A stretch of DNA of 64,000 bases, taken from positions 186,001-250,000 of the forward strand of contig NZ_JQMR01000001.1 of NCBI RefSeq assembly GCF_000744825.1, written 5' to 3'. The notes under the pieces were generated by a model. The model was not told the DNA's origin. It worked only from the letters and a program-made list of their open reading frames with translations, and did no database searches. Shown here one piece after another: positions 1 to 9,181 of the stretch (its first letter is position 1; each line of letters opens with the position of its first letter). A program made the translations under genes and the position numbers. Origin of the DNA: Carnobacterium mobile DSM 4848. Lineage in GTDB: Bacteria > Bacillota > Bacilli > Lactobacillales > Carnobacteriaceae.

Positions 1-903
1 GAACGCAAATACGAAATCGATTCGCTGTGTTACCCGATTCAATTAAGCTACTTGCTGTACAAAGAAACTGGTCGAACGGATCAATTTAACGAAACATTTA
101 AAGAAGCAGTAAAGAAAATCTTAGCTCTTTGGAAAGTTGAACAAAATCATGAAAACTCTCCATATAATTTTGAACGCGATACTTGGAGAGAAGAAGATAC
201 GTTAGTAAACGACGGCAAAGGTTCGCCGATCGGAGTAACAGGAATGACCTGGTCAGGTTTCAGACCGAGTGATGACCGCTGCATTTACAATTATTTAGTT
301 CCTTCTAATATGTTTGCTGTTGTTGTGCTGGATTATTTAAAAGAAGTGTATATGGAAATCCTGAAAGATTCAGCTATTGTGGACGAAATCACTGCATTGC
401 GTGAAGAGATCCAATCCGGTATTGAAAAATTTGCTAAAGTAAAAAATGCAGCAGGGGAAACCGTTTATGCATATGAAGTCGATGGATTAGGCAATTACTC
501 AATCATGGATGATTCGAATGTTCCTAGTTTGTTGGCGGCTCCTTATTTAGGCTATTGTGCCGAAGATGATGAAGTCTATTTAGCAACACGCAAAACAATC
601 TTAAGCAAAGAAAACCCTTATTTTTATGAAGGAGACTGTGCTAAAGGAATCGGAAGTTCGCACACACCTGAAAATTACGTTTGGCCAATTGCTCTAGCAA
701 TGGAAGGGTTAACCACTTCTGATAAAAATGAAAAGAAACGCATCTTAGATTTATTAGTTGAGAATGATGCAGGTACTAAATTAATGCATGAAGGTTTTGA
801 TGTCAACAATCCAAACAATTATACAAGAGAATGGTTTTCTTGGGCAAACATGATGTTTTGTGAGCTCTTGTTAGACTATTATGGTCTACGAATTAAAAAG
901 TAA
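1..903 (+). CDS. GH125 exo-alpha-mannosidase, 5' end outside window
   Basis: Glycoside hydrolase family 125 enzyme, a metal-independent exo-alpha-1,6-mannosidase that trims mannose from N-glycan or mannan fragments, probably in the cytoplasm because no secretion signal can be judged. The frame is open from base 1 (IDSLCYPIQLSYLLY is encoded by bases 19-63), so the true start lies upstream; the first in-frame ATG at 52 is internal. Family landmarks seen: GMTWSGFRPSDD, YLVPSNMFAVV, MDDSNVPSLLAAPYLGY and GIGSSHTPENYVWPIALAMEG. About 300 of the usual 420-440 residues are present. It is followed after 17 bases by a GH1 gene and then a GH38 alpha-mannosidase, which supports a mannoside-degrading operon similar in content to N-glycan mannose loci of streptococci. 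Family assignment is firm; linkage preference is from family knowledge. Confidence 0.9.
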   Translation, partial: ERKYEIDSLCYPIQLSYLLYKETGRTDQFNETFKEAVKKILALWKVEQNHENSPYNFERDTWREEDTLVNDGKGSPIGVTGMTWSGFRPSDDRCIYNYLVPSNMFAVVVLDYLKEVYMEILKDSAIVDEITALREEIQSGIEKFAKVKNAAGETVYAYEVDGLGNYSIMDDSNVPSLLAAPYLGYCAEDDEVYLATRKTILSKENPYFYEGDCAKGIGSSHTPENYVWPIALAMEGLTTSDKNEKKRILDLLVENDAGTKLMHEGFDVNNPNNYTREWFSWANMMFCELLLDYYGLRIKK

Positions 904-920
904 GAAGGGTGGAAAATAAC

Positions 921-2297
921 TTGAAAACATTTCCTGATGGTTTTTTATGGGGAGCTGCAGCCTCAGCACCACAAACGGAAGGTTCCGCTTTGGTAGATGG
1001 AAAATCTTTGACAACATGGGACAAGTGGTTTGAAATGAATCCAGAAAAATTCGATAAACAGGTGGGCCCAAAAGATACATCAAATGTCTACCGGCAATAC
1101 GCAGAAGATGTCCAATTGATGGAAGACATGAAATTGAACTCTTACCGTACTTCGATCTCTTGGGCACGGTTGCTGCCAGATGGAAAAACACTCAATCAAA
1201 AAGCGGTTGATTTTTACCGTAATTACTTCCTTAGCATGATTGAAAAAAATGTAGAACCGATTATCAATTTGTTCCATTTTGATATGCCATGGTGGCTGAT
1301 GGAAAAAGGCGGTTGGGAAACTCGGGAGTCAGTAGAAGCTTTTGGTTATTATGCTAAAGTTGCTTTTGAACAATTTGGCGACCTGGTCCATCGCTGGACG
1401 ACGTTTAATGAACCGATTGTGCATGTCGAGTGCGGCTATTTATTTGAATTCCATTATCCAGCTGTTGTGGATTTTAAGCGTGCAGTCCAAGTAGGATACC
1501 ATACGCTAATGGCACACGTTGAAGCTGTTAAACAATTTCGTAAAGGTCAACATACTGGGGAAATTGGAATTATTTTGAATTTGACACCTGTCTACGGAAA
1601 AAGCGATGCACCTGAAGACCTTAAAGCGAAAGAAGCAGCTGATGCGTTAAATGTGAAGAGCTTTTTAGATCCAGTCGTTTTAGGGCATTTCCCTGCTGAA
1701 TTGATTCAGTTAGTAAAAGAAAATGACTTGCTGCCAGCTAGCGAAGCCGGCGATAAAGAAAGAATCGCTCGTGCAACAGTTGATTTTTTAGGTGTCAATT
1801 ATTATCAGCCTAAACGCGTACAAGCAGTCAGTCACCCTACTGTTCCTGCAAAAATGCCAAATGATTTATATGGAGAGTATGACTGGCCAGAGAAAAAAAT
1901 CAATCCTTATCGTGGATGGGAGATTTATCCAGAAGCTCTTTACGATATTGCGATGCGGTTAAAAAATGAATATGGAAATATTCCTTGGTATGTCTCTGAA
2001 AACGGCATGGGAGTAGCCGAGGAAGAACGATTTATGAATGATGAAGGCATCATACAAGACGATTACCGAATTGAATTTGTTCATGATCACTTAACTGAGC
2101 TGCATAAAGCCATCGAAGAAGGCAGCAATTGTTTCGGATACCATATGTGGACATTTGCGGATTGCTGGTCTTGGTTAAATGGATACCGCAATCGGTATGG
2201 TTTTTACCGCGTCGACATTGAAAATGATTTTAAGCGAACACCTAAAAAAAGTAGCTTTTGGATGAAATCTGTGATACAACAAAATACAATTGATTAA
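921..2297 (+). CDS. GH1 beta-glycosidase of the mannoside operon
   Basis: Family 1 retaining beta-glycosidase, about 458 residues. Acid/base Glu164 lies in TFNEP and nucleophile Glu360 in SENGMG; the start KTFPDGFLWGAAASA is typical of the family. TTG at 921 is chosen because AAGAAGGG at 902-909 sits at good distance, while a GTG at 909 would overlap that ribosome binding site. The C-terminal loop that binds the 6-phosphate in phospho-glycosidases (Ser, Lys, Tyr in SWxNGYxKRY) reads SWLNGYRNRY here: Ser417 and Tyr426 are kept but the Lys is Asn424. That makes a 6-phospho substrate uncertain. The substrate is not known; the position between two alpha-mannosidases suggests it acts on a beta-linked sugar released from the same glycan, such as a beta-mannoside or chitobiose-type core. 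That is inference. Confidence 0.88.
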   Translation: MKTFPDGFLWGAAASAPQTEGSALVDGKSLTTWDKWFEMNPEKFDKQVGPKDTSNVYRQYAEDVQLMEDMKLNSYRTSISWARLLPDGKTLNQKAVDFYRNYFLSMIEKNVEPIINLFHFDMPWWLMEKGGWETRESVEAFGYYAKVAFEQFGDLVHRWTTFNEPIVHVECGYLFEFHYPAVVDFKRAVQVGYHTLMAHVEAVKQFRKGQHTGEIGIILNLTPVYGKSDAPEDLKAKEAADALNVKSFLDPVVLGHFPAELIQLVKENDLLPASEAGDKERIARATVDFLGVNYYQPKRVQAVSHPTVPAKMPNDLYGEYDWPEKKINPYRGWEIYPEALYDIAMRLKNEYGNIPWYVSENGMGVAEEERFMNDEGIIQDDYRIEFVHDHLTELHKAIEEGSNCFGYHMWTFADCWSWLNGYRNRYGFYRVDIENDFKRTPKKSSFWMKSVIQQNTID

Positions 2298-2308
2298 AGG
2301 AGAAAACA

Positions 2309-5011
2309 ATGAACAAGAAAGTATATATTTTGTCCCATAGTCACTGGGATCGTGAGTGGTATTTGCCATATGAACAGCACCACATGCGTTTGATTGAATT
2401 AATGGACGATGTGTTGGAACTATTTGAAACAGATCCAGAATTTAAAAGTTTCCATTTAGATGGGCAAACCATTATTTTAGATGACTATTTGCAAGTACGG
2501 CCTAATAAAAAGGACTTAGTTAAGAAACACATTCAGAATGGTAAATTAAAAATCGGTCCTTTTTATATTTTGCAAGATGCTTTCTTAACAAGCAGCGAGT
2601 CAAATGTCCGCAATATGCTTGTCGGCATGGACGAAAGCAAACAATGGGGCGCGCCAGTTAAATTAGGTTATTTCCCTGATACTTTTGGAAATGCCGGACA
2701 AACACCCCAAATGATGGAACAAGCTGGATTTGATGTAGCAGCTTTTGGCCGCGGGGTTAAACCAACCGGCTTCAATAATGTTGTGGTCAATGACGACAAG
2801 TACGCTTCACAATTTTCAGAAATGTGGTGGAAAGGGCCAGATGAATCAAAAATTCTAGGACTGTTATTTGCTAACTGGTACAGTAACGGAAATGAAATTC
2901 CAACAGACAAAGCAGAAGCACAAGTCTTTTGGGAGACTAAATTAAAAGATGCAGGATTGTATACATCAACTAATCATGTCTTAATGATGAACGGTTGCGA
3001 CCATCAACCCGTTCAAAAAGATTTGTCTACAGCTATTCGAGTGGCAAATGAATTGTATCCTGATATTGAATTTGTGCATGCCACCTTTGAAGAATATTTA
3101 ACCGCTTTAAAGGAAGATTTACCCGATAATTTAAATACAGTTTCCGGCGAGTTAACTTCACAAGAAACAGATGGCTGGTATACATTAGCAAATACAGCTT
3201 CAACACGGGTATATTTGAAACAATGGAATACTCAAGTTTCTCGCTTGCTTGAAAATATTGCAGAGCCATTAGCAACAATGGCCTATGAAACAGCTGAAGA
3301 TTATCCGCATGATATGCTGCGTTATGCATGGAAAACATTGATGCAAAATCATCCGCATGACAGTATCTGTGGCTGTAGTGTAGATGAAGTTCACCGTGAA
3401 ATGGTCACTCGTTTTGAAAAAGCCAATGAAGTGGGACGGTATGTCGCAGACGAAGCCGCTTTGAAATTGGTGCGTTCGATTGATACAACAAGTTTTAAAG
3501 ACAGTAACGGCTTCCCGTTTGTCGTCTTTAATACCAGCGGATCAGAAAAGAATGGTGTAGCTGAAGTTCGGATTGAAATTGAACGGTTGCCATTTTCAGC
3601 CGGTGTTCCCGATCAATTGTATCAAGTACTAAAGGAAAAAGAATATCCTGCATTTGAAGTGAAAACAGTTGATGGTCAAACAGTTTCAGCTGTGATTACG
3701 GAAGGCGGAACAAAATTTGGCTATGATCTGCCAAAAGATAAATTCCGCCAACCCTTTATGGCTCGTTATGTCGATGTAAGATTGCCGATTGAATCGATGG
3801 CCGGTTTATCTTGGAACAGCTTTGTGTTGGTTGAAGCCGAAAACGGTCAGACAATCGAAACAGCAAAAGAAACTCTTCTTTCAAATAATGGTGCAACACT
3901 AGAAAATGAACACTTGAAAATCGACGTTCAACAAGATGGCACACTATCAATTTTAGATAAAGCATCTGATCAAACGTATACAGATTTATTGAATTTTGAA
4001 GATACAGGTGATATTGGAAACGAATATATTTTCAGACAGCCGTTAAACGACCAAGCTATTTATTCAAAAGGAACAACAGCTGAAATCGAGATAATTGAAG
4101 ATACTGTCGGATTTGGCGAAATTGAAATTACCCATCATTTAGACATACCCGTCTCAGCAGATGAACGCTTGGAAGAAGAACAAAAAGCCGTTATCGAAAT
4201 GCGTGAACGTCAAGCAGGACGTTCTAAAACGTGTAAAACGTTAACGCTAAAAACAAAAGTGCGTTTAGAACGCCACAGCCAACAAGTTAAATTTGAAACG
4301 ACATTTGATAATCAGCACAAAGACCACCGATTACGTGTTTTATTCCCGACAGGTATTCAAACAGATGTCCATTACGCAGACAGTATTTTTGAAGTAGTGG
4401 AACGACCAAACACTGTGGATCTTGCCTGGATCAATCCTTCTAATCCACAACACACTCATGCTTTTGTAAATGTCCAAGATGCAGAACATGGGGTAACGGC
4501 AGCTGTTGTTGGATTAAACGAATATGAAATCATTGAAGAACACGATCAACAAACAATTGCAGTTACCTTATTGCGAGCAGTTGGCGAATTAGGGGACTGG
4601 GGCTATTTTGCTACGCCAGAAGCACAATGCTTAGGCGAGCAATCCATGTTGTATGCTCTGTCTTTCCATGGAGAAGAAGCGGCAGTTAGAACGTATCATG
4701 AAGCCTACAATTTCCAAATTCCTTTCAGTGCTTATCAAACGACTGTTCATAATGGCCAGTGGGCTCCTAATCATCAATATGCTGAATTAAGTGACTCAAA
4801 CATGGCATTAACGGCTTTCAAACGCAAAGAACACAGTGATGAGATCATTACGCGGATGTACAACTTAACAAATAAAGAAACTGAAGCCGGTTTAACGATA
4901 GAAAATTATGTTGCAAGAAAATGTAATTTACTAGAAGAAGCCGTTGAAGGTTCCCTAGAAATTCCAGCTAAACCGTATGAAATCGTTAATCGATTATGGG
5001 AAAAGCAATAA
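2309..5011 (+). CDS. GH38 alpha-mannosidase
   Basis: Zinc-dependent retaining alpha-mannosidase of family GH38, 900 residues, full length. Zinc ligands are visible as His12 and Asp14 in SHSHWDREW, Asp124 (also the nucleophile) in YFPDTFGNAGQ and a His in NHPHDSICGC. The N-terminal half is the catalytic barrel, followed by the helical bundle and beta-rich C-terminal domains usual for the family. No signal peptide, so it is cytoplasmic and needs imported substrate. The start ATG follows AAAGGAGAA with 7 bases of spacing. It lies 11 bases after the GH1 gene and is the last gene of the operon, closed by a terminator. With the upstream GH125 gene it would provide alpha-1,3/1,2 and alpha-1,6 mannose removal. 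The family is clear; the exact linkage cannot be read from sequence. Confidence 0.95.
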   Translation: MNKKVYILSHSHWDREWYLPYEQHHMRLIELMDDVLELFETDPEFKSFHLDGQTIILDDYLQVRPNKKDLVKKHIQNGKLKIGPFYILQDAFLTSSESNVRNMLVGMDESKQWGAPVKLGYFPDTFGNAGQTPQMMEQAGFDVAAFGRGVKPTGFNNVVVNDDKYASQFSEMWWKGPDESKILGLLFANWYSNGNEIPTDKAEAQVFWETKLKDAGLYTSTNHVLMMNGCDHQPVQKDLSTAIRVANELYPDIEFVHATFEEYLTALKEDLPDNLNTVSGELTSQETDGWYTLANTASTRVYLKQWNTQVSRLLENIAEPLATMAYETAEDYPHDMLRYAWKTLMQNHPHDSICGCSVDEVHREMVTRFEKANEVGRYVADEAALKLVRSIDTTSFKDSNGFPFVVFNTSGSEKNGVAEVRIEIERLPFSAGVPDQLYQVLKEKEYPAFEVKTVDGQTVSAVITEGGTKFGYDLPKDKFRQPFMARYVDVRLPIESMAGLSWNSFVLVEAENGQTIETAKETLLSNNGATLENEHLKIDVQQDGTLSILDKASDQTYTDLLNFEDTGDIGNEYIFRQPLNDQAIYSKGTTAEIEIIEDTVGFGEIEITHHLDIPVSADERLEEEQKAVIEMRERQAGRSKTCKTLTLKTKVRLERHSQQVKFETTFDNQHKDHRLRVLFPTGIQTDVHYADSIFEVVERPNTVDLAWINPSNPQHTHAFVNVQDAEHGVTAAVVGLNEYEIIEEHDQQTIAVTLLRAVGELGDWGYFATPEAQCLGEQSMLYALSFHGEEAAVRTYHEAYNFQIPFSAYQTTVHNGQWAPNHQYAELSDSNMALTAFKRKEHSDEIITRMYNLTNKETEAGLTIENYVARKCNLLEEAVEGSLEIPAKPYEIVNRLWEKQ

Positions 5012-5041
5012 AGTACACCTAATACCATTGATCTAAATAAG

Positions 5042-5076
5042 AAGGTTTAATCGTCTTAGGACTGTTAAACCTTTTT
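5042..5076 (+). terminator. Intrinsic terminator of the mannoside operon
   Basis: Perfect 9-bp arms AAGGTTTAA (5042-5050) and TTAAACCTT (5065-5073) end in a T-run. It lies 31 bases after the GH38 stop codon. Confidence 0.8.
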
Positions 5077-5130
5077 AAATTTAATGGGATAGATAAAGTC
5101 ATTTACTACATATTTCTAGGAGGGACCAAG

Positions 5131-5958
5131 ATGAAACTCAAATACTTTGGAACAGCGGCTGCGGAAGGAGTACCAGCTCTATTTTGTAAATGTGACTTAT
5201 GTCAAGAAGCACGTAAAAAAAAAAGGCGCGATATCCGTACTCGCTCGCAATCCTTAATTGATGATCAATTATTGATCGATTTTCCAGGAGACAGTTATTT
5301 ACATTTTTTAAAAGAAGAGTACAACTTAGCGGATATTGAACATTTGGTTATTACTCATGGACATTCAGATCATTTTTATCCAGAAGACTTGGTGATGAGA
5401 ATAAGCGGGTACAGCAATAGCCTGGATACTAAATTGACTGTATACGGAAATGAACGGGTTGCTTCTTTTTATCAACGGGTCTTTGATTTAGAAGGACGAA
5501 TCGATGAAGAGCGTTTAGCCTTTCAACTGGTACACCCTTTTGAAACGTTTGAAGCAGGGCATTATCATATTACTCCATTATTGACAGATCGCGATAAAAA
5601 AGAAACTTGCCTTATCTATCAAATTACGGATGGCGAAAAACAAGTTTTATACGCTCATGATACTGGATATTTCTTAGCAGAAAACTGGGAGTACTGGGAA
5701 AAAACCAAACCTTATTTTCACTGTGTCAGTTTAGACTGCAACAGCCAAATGAATAAAGTAGACGGCAACCATATGAGTTTTTATGATAATGTGGCGATTA
5801 AAAATAAAATGAATGAGATGGGTTTAACGGATGAGAAGACCATTTTTGTCAGCAGCCATTTTTCCCATAATAGCGGCTTGCTTTATGATGAAATGAATGC
5901 GATAGGAATGAAAGAGGGTTTCATAACCGCCTATGATGGACTTGAATTGACTTTTTAG
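5131..5958 (+). CDS. PhnP-like metallo-beta-lactamase-fold hydrolase
   Basis: Metal-dependent hydrolase of the metallo-beta-lactamase superfamily, 275 residues. The metal-binding motif reads HGHSDH (about residues 77-82), with later metal-site elements in AHDTGY and SSHFSHNSG. The N-terminal segment FCKCDLCQEARKKKRRDIR, with Cys pairs, resembles PhnP-type phosphodiesterases that open cyclic phosphate esters of sugars, but no phosphonate genes are near. The start ATG follows AGGAGGGACCAAG. It stands alone between a terminator and the YitT-type gene. Substrate unknown; a cyclic phosphate or related phosphodiester is a guess from the family. Confidence 0.82.
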   Translation: MKLKYFGTAAAEGVPALFCKCDLCQEARKKKRRDIRTRSQSLIDDQLLIDFPGDSYLHFLKEEYNLADIEHLVITHGHSDHFYPEDLVMRISGYSNSLDTKLTVYGNERVASFYQRVFDLEGRIDEERLAFQLVHPFETFEAGHYHITPLLTDRDKKETCLIYQITDGEKQVLYAHDTGYFLAENWEYWEKTKPYFHCVSLDCNSQMNKVDGNHMSFYDNVAIKNKMNEMGLTDEKTIFVSSHFSHNSGLLYDEMNAIGMKEGFITAYDGLELTF

Positions 5959-6068
5959 CTAAACTAAATAAAGGAATAGTGTCAGACTGTTAAATAAGCT
6001 TCAGCAGTCCGCTATGTAAGAGAAGTAAGATGCTGGATGGCAGTAAAATGTGTCGAAGAAGGGTTTGT

Positions 6069-6698
6069 ATGAATAAAGAAAAATTAAAATCACTGCTCAA
6101 AATTATGATTGGAAATATTTTTATGGCATTTGCTTATGCAAAATGGATGAAACCAAATGATATTATCAATGGCGGCGTAACCAGTATTGGTATGATTTTA
6201 GAGAAAATCACGTTGCTCCCGCTCTTGTATTTGACGAATGGCGTTACCGTCGTTCTTCTTGTTTTTTGTTTTATTTTTTTAGGTAAAGAGAACTTTTTTA
6301 AATCCTTTCTCAGCAGTATTTGTTATATGGTTTTATTCAGTTTCTTTTATTCACTGCCTATAGAAGCTTCTATCAATTTACCGATTGATTTTAGTTTAGC
6401 CAGTTTATTTATTGCGATTGGTTATTATTGCTGTATCTCTTCAAATGCTTCTACAGTTGGAATGGATGTTATTGCTTTAGTGTTACATAAAAGAAATCCA
6501 AAACTTAAAATTGCTTTAATGATCCGCTATATCAATTTCTTTGTATTAGCTGTGGGGCTGTTTACTTATGGTTGGCAGTCAGTTGCTATCGGCATTGCTT
6601 TTAGTTTTGTTAATTCGTACCTATTAAATATAATGCTAGAAGCAGATAAACACAGTACATTGAAAAAAAGTGAGACAAAAAAATTGAATAATGGATAA
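6069..6698 (+). CDS. YitT-type membrane protein
   Basis: Polytopic membrane protein of about 209 residues with roughly five hydrophobic segments, similar to the membrane part of YitT/DUF161 proteins. The full YitT family carries a C-terminal cytoplasmic DUF2179 domain, which is missing here: the protein ends in a short charged tail shortly after the last membrane segment. Typical YitT features seen are an early GNIFMAFAYAKWMKPNDI segment, INGGVTSIGMIL and ASTVGMDVIALVL. ATG at 6069 is preferred over an in-frame start at 6030 because GAAGAAGGG lies just before it. Transport substrate is unknown. It is followed by a strong hairpin and is probably monocistronic. Confidence 0.75.
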   Translation: MNKEKLKSLLKIMIGNIFMAFAYAKWMKPNDIINGGVTSIGMILEKITLLPLLYLTNGVTVVLLVFCFIFLGKENFFKSFLSSICYMVLFSFFYSLPIEASINLPIDFSLASLFIAIGYYCCISSNASTVGMDVIALVLHKRNPKLKIALMIRYINFFVLAVGLFTYGWQSVAIGIAFSFVNSYLLNIMLEADKHSTLKKSETKKLNNG

Positions 6699-6700
6699 TC

Positions 6701-6748
6701 AACTCCTTCCATATGACTCAGCTAAAAGCTGTTTATATGGAAGGAGTT
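6701..6748 (+). terminator. Long hairpin after the YitT-type gene
   Basis: Perfect 14-bp inverted repeat AACTCCTTCCATAT (6701-6714) with ATATGGAAGGAGTT (6735-6748) directly after the stop codon; an inner AGCT/AGCT pair could extend the stem. The following bases are only moderately T-rich (AATGTTTTG), so termination may be partial. Confidence 0.65.
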
Positions 6749-6840
6749 AATGTTTTGCAATAGTGCAGGTTAACATTGTGCTAGAGTAGCTAACTGCAAC
6801 ATAGCTGAATGGTAGAAATTACTGACATTTTATTAAATGC

Positions 6841-6889
6841 TTGCATGATTTTTTAAATCGTGGTATTATCATTTGTGTAATCGGTTACA
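6841..6889 (+). promoter_or_regulatory. rbs operon promoter with LacI-type operator
   Basis: A -35 box TTGCAT (6841-6846) and a -10 box TATTAT (6864-6869) are 17 bases apart. The palindrome TGTAATCGGTTACA (6876-6889), with the central CG typical of LacI-family operators, covers the expected transcription start. It fits autorepression by RbsR but also matches the CcpA cre consensus, so either regulator could bind. Both readings are inference from sequence. Confidence 0.8.
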
Positions 6890-6917
6890 TATTTTGATGA
6901 GCGATGAGGTGAACAGG

Positions 6918-7901
6918 ATGAAAACAATTAAAGATGTGGCGAATTTAGCAGGTGTCTCTGTAGCTACGGTTTCAAGAGCTTTAAATAAAAGTGGATACGT
7001 TAGCGAAAAAAGCCGTCAAAAAGTTGAAGCAGCCATTAAAGAATTAGATTTTTATCCTAATGAAGTCGCTCGTTCGCTTTATCAAAAGAAATCTAAATTA
7101 ATCGGCTTACTTTTACCTGATATCTCGAATCCTTTCTTTCCTTTGGTTGCAAAAGGAGTAGAAGATAAAATGAGCGAAATGGGCTATAACTTAATCTTAG
7201 GGAATGTTCAAGAAAACTCATCTAAAGAAGAAGAATACATTCGTGCCTTTACACAAAATAATGTAGCTGGTGTTTTATCAGCGATTGAGGGCGGATTTCG
7301 TAACCTAAAAAATATGCCGTTCGTGATGTTGGATAGAGTAACATCTAATAAGGAATATTCTGTTTATTCTGATGATTATCTAGGAGGTTCTTTAGCAGCT
7401 CAGGCAATTGTTGAAAGAAGCCCAAGAGAAGTAGTTGTCATGGTGGGACCACGCAGCGTTTCTAATTCATTAGTTCGCTTGGCTGGCAGTATTAAAGTAT
7501 TGGAAGAACATAAAATTACTTATCATTTATTTGAAACGGAGTCCTTTCAGTTCGAATCTGCAGAGAAAGCCTCCTTTCACTTATTGGAAAATTTTCCAAA
7601 GGTAAACAGTATCATTGCTTCCAATGACATTCATGCATTAGCTGTGATGAGAGAAGCGATTCGAAGAGGCATTAAAATCCCCGATGAATTACAGGTCATC
7701 GGATATGATGATAATCCGTATAGCAAAATGATGTATCCAAGTTTGGCAACTATCGCACAGCCTGCCTATCAAATTGGCTATAAAGGTGCAGAGATATTAT
7801 GTGCTCGCATAGAAGGCAGAAAAGTTAAAGAAAAAAATATTCAATTACCTGTAACGCTTGAGGTGAGAGAATCATTGAGAAAGAAGGATGAAAATGAGTA
7901 A
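6918..7901 (+). CDS. rbsR: Ribose operon repressor RbsR (LacI family)
   Basis: LacI/GalR-family regulator of about 327 residues. An N-terminal helix-turn-helix (TIKDVANLAGVSVATVSRAL) with hinge helix is followed by a periplasmic-binding-protein-like effector domain; LLLPDISNPFFPLVAKGVED is typical of RbsR/CcpA-like members. ATG at 6918 is the start: GAGGTGA lies at 6906-6912 and an upstream in-frame codon at 6873 would sit inside the operator region. It is the first gene of the ribose operon and overlaps rbsK by 8 bases, so it is likely autoregulated and relieved by ribose. Assignment as RbsR rests on both family and position. Confidence 0.93.
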   Translation: MKTIKDVANLAGVSVATVSRALNKSGYVSEKSRQKVEAAIKELDFYPNEVARSLYQKKSKLIGLLLPDISNPFFPLVAKGVEDKMSEMGYNLILGNVQENSSKEEEYIRAFTQNNVAGVLSAIEGGFRNLKNMPFVMLDRVTSNKEYSVYSDDYLGGSLAAQAIVERSPREVVVMVGPRSVSNSLVRLAGSIKVLEEHKITYHLFETESFQFESAEKASFHLLENFPKVNSIIASNDIHALAVMREAIRRGIKIPDELQVIGYDDNPYSKMMYPSLATIAQPAYQIGYKGAEILCARIEGRKVKEKNIQLPVTLEVRESLRKKDENE

Positions 7902-8799
7902 ACTTACTGTAGTCGGCAGTTTATCAACGGATTTTGTTGTGAGTGCCGAAAAAAGACCGGAAGTAGGAGAAACCATCATAGGGACAGATTTTAAAACTAC
8001 TTTTGGAGGAAAAGGAGCCAATCAAGCGATAGCAGCAGCTCGGTTAGGCAGTCAAGTCACGATGATCGGAACAGTCGGAGCAGATGTGTTTGGGCAAGAA
8101 ATTATCGTGAACCTAAAAAATAACCGTATTGATACCACAAATGTGGAATCGGTTACACATTTACCTTCCGGCTCAGCTCATATCACAGTCGTGGATGGAG
8201 ACAATAGCATCGTTTATATTCCAGGAGCTAATAATGCCGTAACGGAAGAACAAATCGTAAGCGCTTTAAATGAAATAGAAGAAAGCGATCTGGTGATGGT
8301 TCAAAATGAGACACCGCTAGAGATTATTAACATCCTAGTAGAATTGTGTTTTCAAAGAGGAATCAAAACCATTTATAATCCTGCGCCAGCTAAACCCATT
8401 CCTGAAGAACTGATTGAAAAAGTTACATTTTTAACTCCGAACGAATCAGAATACAACATATTGTTTCCAAATTTGAGTTTGTCAGAAGGAATGAAAAAAT
8501 ACCCAAATAAGCTGATCATTACTATGGGTTCAAAAGGTGTTTATTTTAATAATGGTTCAAAGGAAATACAAGTACCTTCGTATTTAGTTGAGCCTGTAGA
8601 TACGACTGGTGCAGGCGATACTTTTAATGGGGCTTTTGCGGTAGCTTCAACAGCTGGTCTCGATATAGAAACCAGCATTCGGTTTGGCAATTTGGCCGCT
8701 GCGTTATCGATTCAAAAATTTGGTGCACAAGGCGGGATGCCGACATTAGATGAATTGAAGGGAAGTGATTTTTATGAAAAAGAATGGAACCTTAAATAG
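7894..8799 (+). CDS. rbsK: Ribokinase
   Basis: PfkB-family ribokinase of about 301 residues; phosphorylates D-ribose to ribose-5-phosphate with ATP in the cytoplasm. The first family signature is [15 protein letters not shown] and the second is [13 protein letters not shown], with catalytic base Asp242. ATG at 7894 is preferred to one at 7888 because AAGAAGG ends at 7887. It overlaps the end of rbsR by 8 bases and the start of rbsD by 26 bases, pointing to translational coupling. Confidence 0.96.
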   Translation: MSKLTVVGSLSTDFVVSAEKRPEVGETIIGTDFKTTFGGKGANQAIAAARLGSQVTMIGTVGADVFGQEIIVNLKNNRIDTTNVESVTHLPSGSAHITVVDGDNSIVYIPGANNAVTEEQIVSALNEIEESDLVMVQNETPLEIINILVELCFQRGIKTIYNPAPAKPIPEELIEKVTFLTPNESEYNILFPNLSLSEGMKKYPNKLIITMGSKGVYFNNGSKEIQVPSYLVEPVDTTGAGDTFNGAFAVASTAGLDIETSIRFGNLAAALSIQKFGAQGGMPTLDELKGSDFYEKEWNLK

Positions 8800-9169
8800 T
8801 GAAATAGATAAAGTTTTAGCAGATTTAGGCCATACTGATCAGCTAGTGATTGCCGATGCTGGATTGCCGATCCCAAACGGAGTGAAAAAAATTGATTTAG
8901 CTTTAGCACTCAGTGATCCTCCTTTTCAAAAAGTGCTCGATTTACTATTAGCGGAAATGGTTATCGAAGAAGTAACCTTAGCAGATGAAATAAAGACAGA
9001 TAACGTAGAACAATTAGAACAAATCAAACAAAAATTGCCTTCGAAAAAGATTAACTATGTAAGCCACGAAGAATTTAAGCAACTGTCAAAACATGCTAAG
9101 GCTATTATTAGAACTGGAGAAGCTACTCCATATTCCAATATTATCTTACAATCGGGTGTTCTATTTTAG
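8774..9169 (+). CDS. rbsD: D-ribose pyranase
   Basis: RbsD of 131 residues; interconverts beta-pyranose and beta-furanose ribose so that ribokinase gets its furanose substrate. The N-terminus ([19 protein letters not shown]) matches the family, and the His in LGHTD is the known catalytic residue. ATG at 8774 is chosen with AAGGGAAG at 8758-8765; a GTG at 8765 lies too close to that site. It begins inside the 3' end of rbsK, in the usual rbs gene order. Confidence 0.95.
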   Translation: MKKNGTLNSEIDKVLADLGHTDQLVIADAGLPIPNGVKKIDLALALSDPPFQKVLDLLLAEMVIEEVTLADEIKTDNVEQLEQIKQKLPSKKINYVSHEEFKQLSKHAKAIIRTGEATPYSNIILQSGVLF

Positions 9170-9181
9170 GAGGTCAGATAA

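Noticed and set aside
6873-6917. Earlier start for rbsR
   Set aside because: It lies within the operator directly after the -10 box and has no ribosome site; GAGGTGA before 6918 decides the start.
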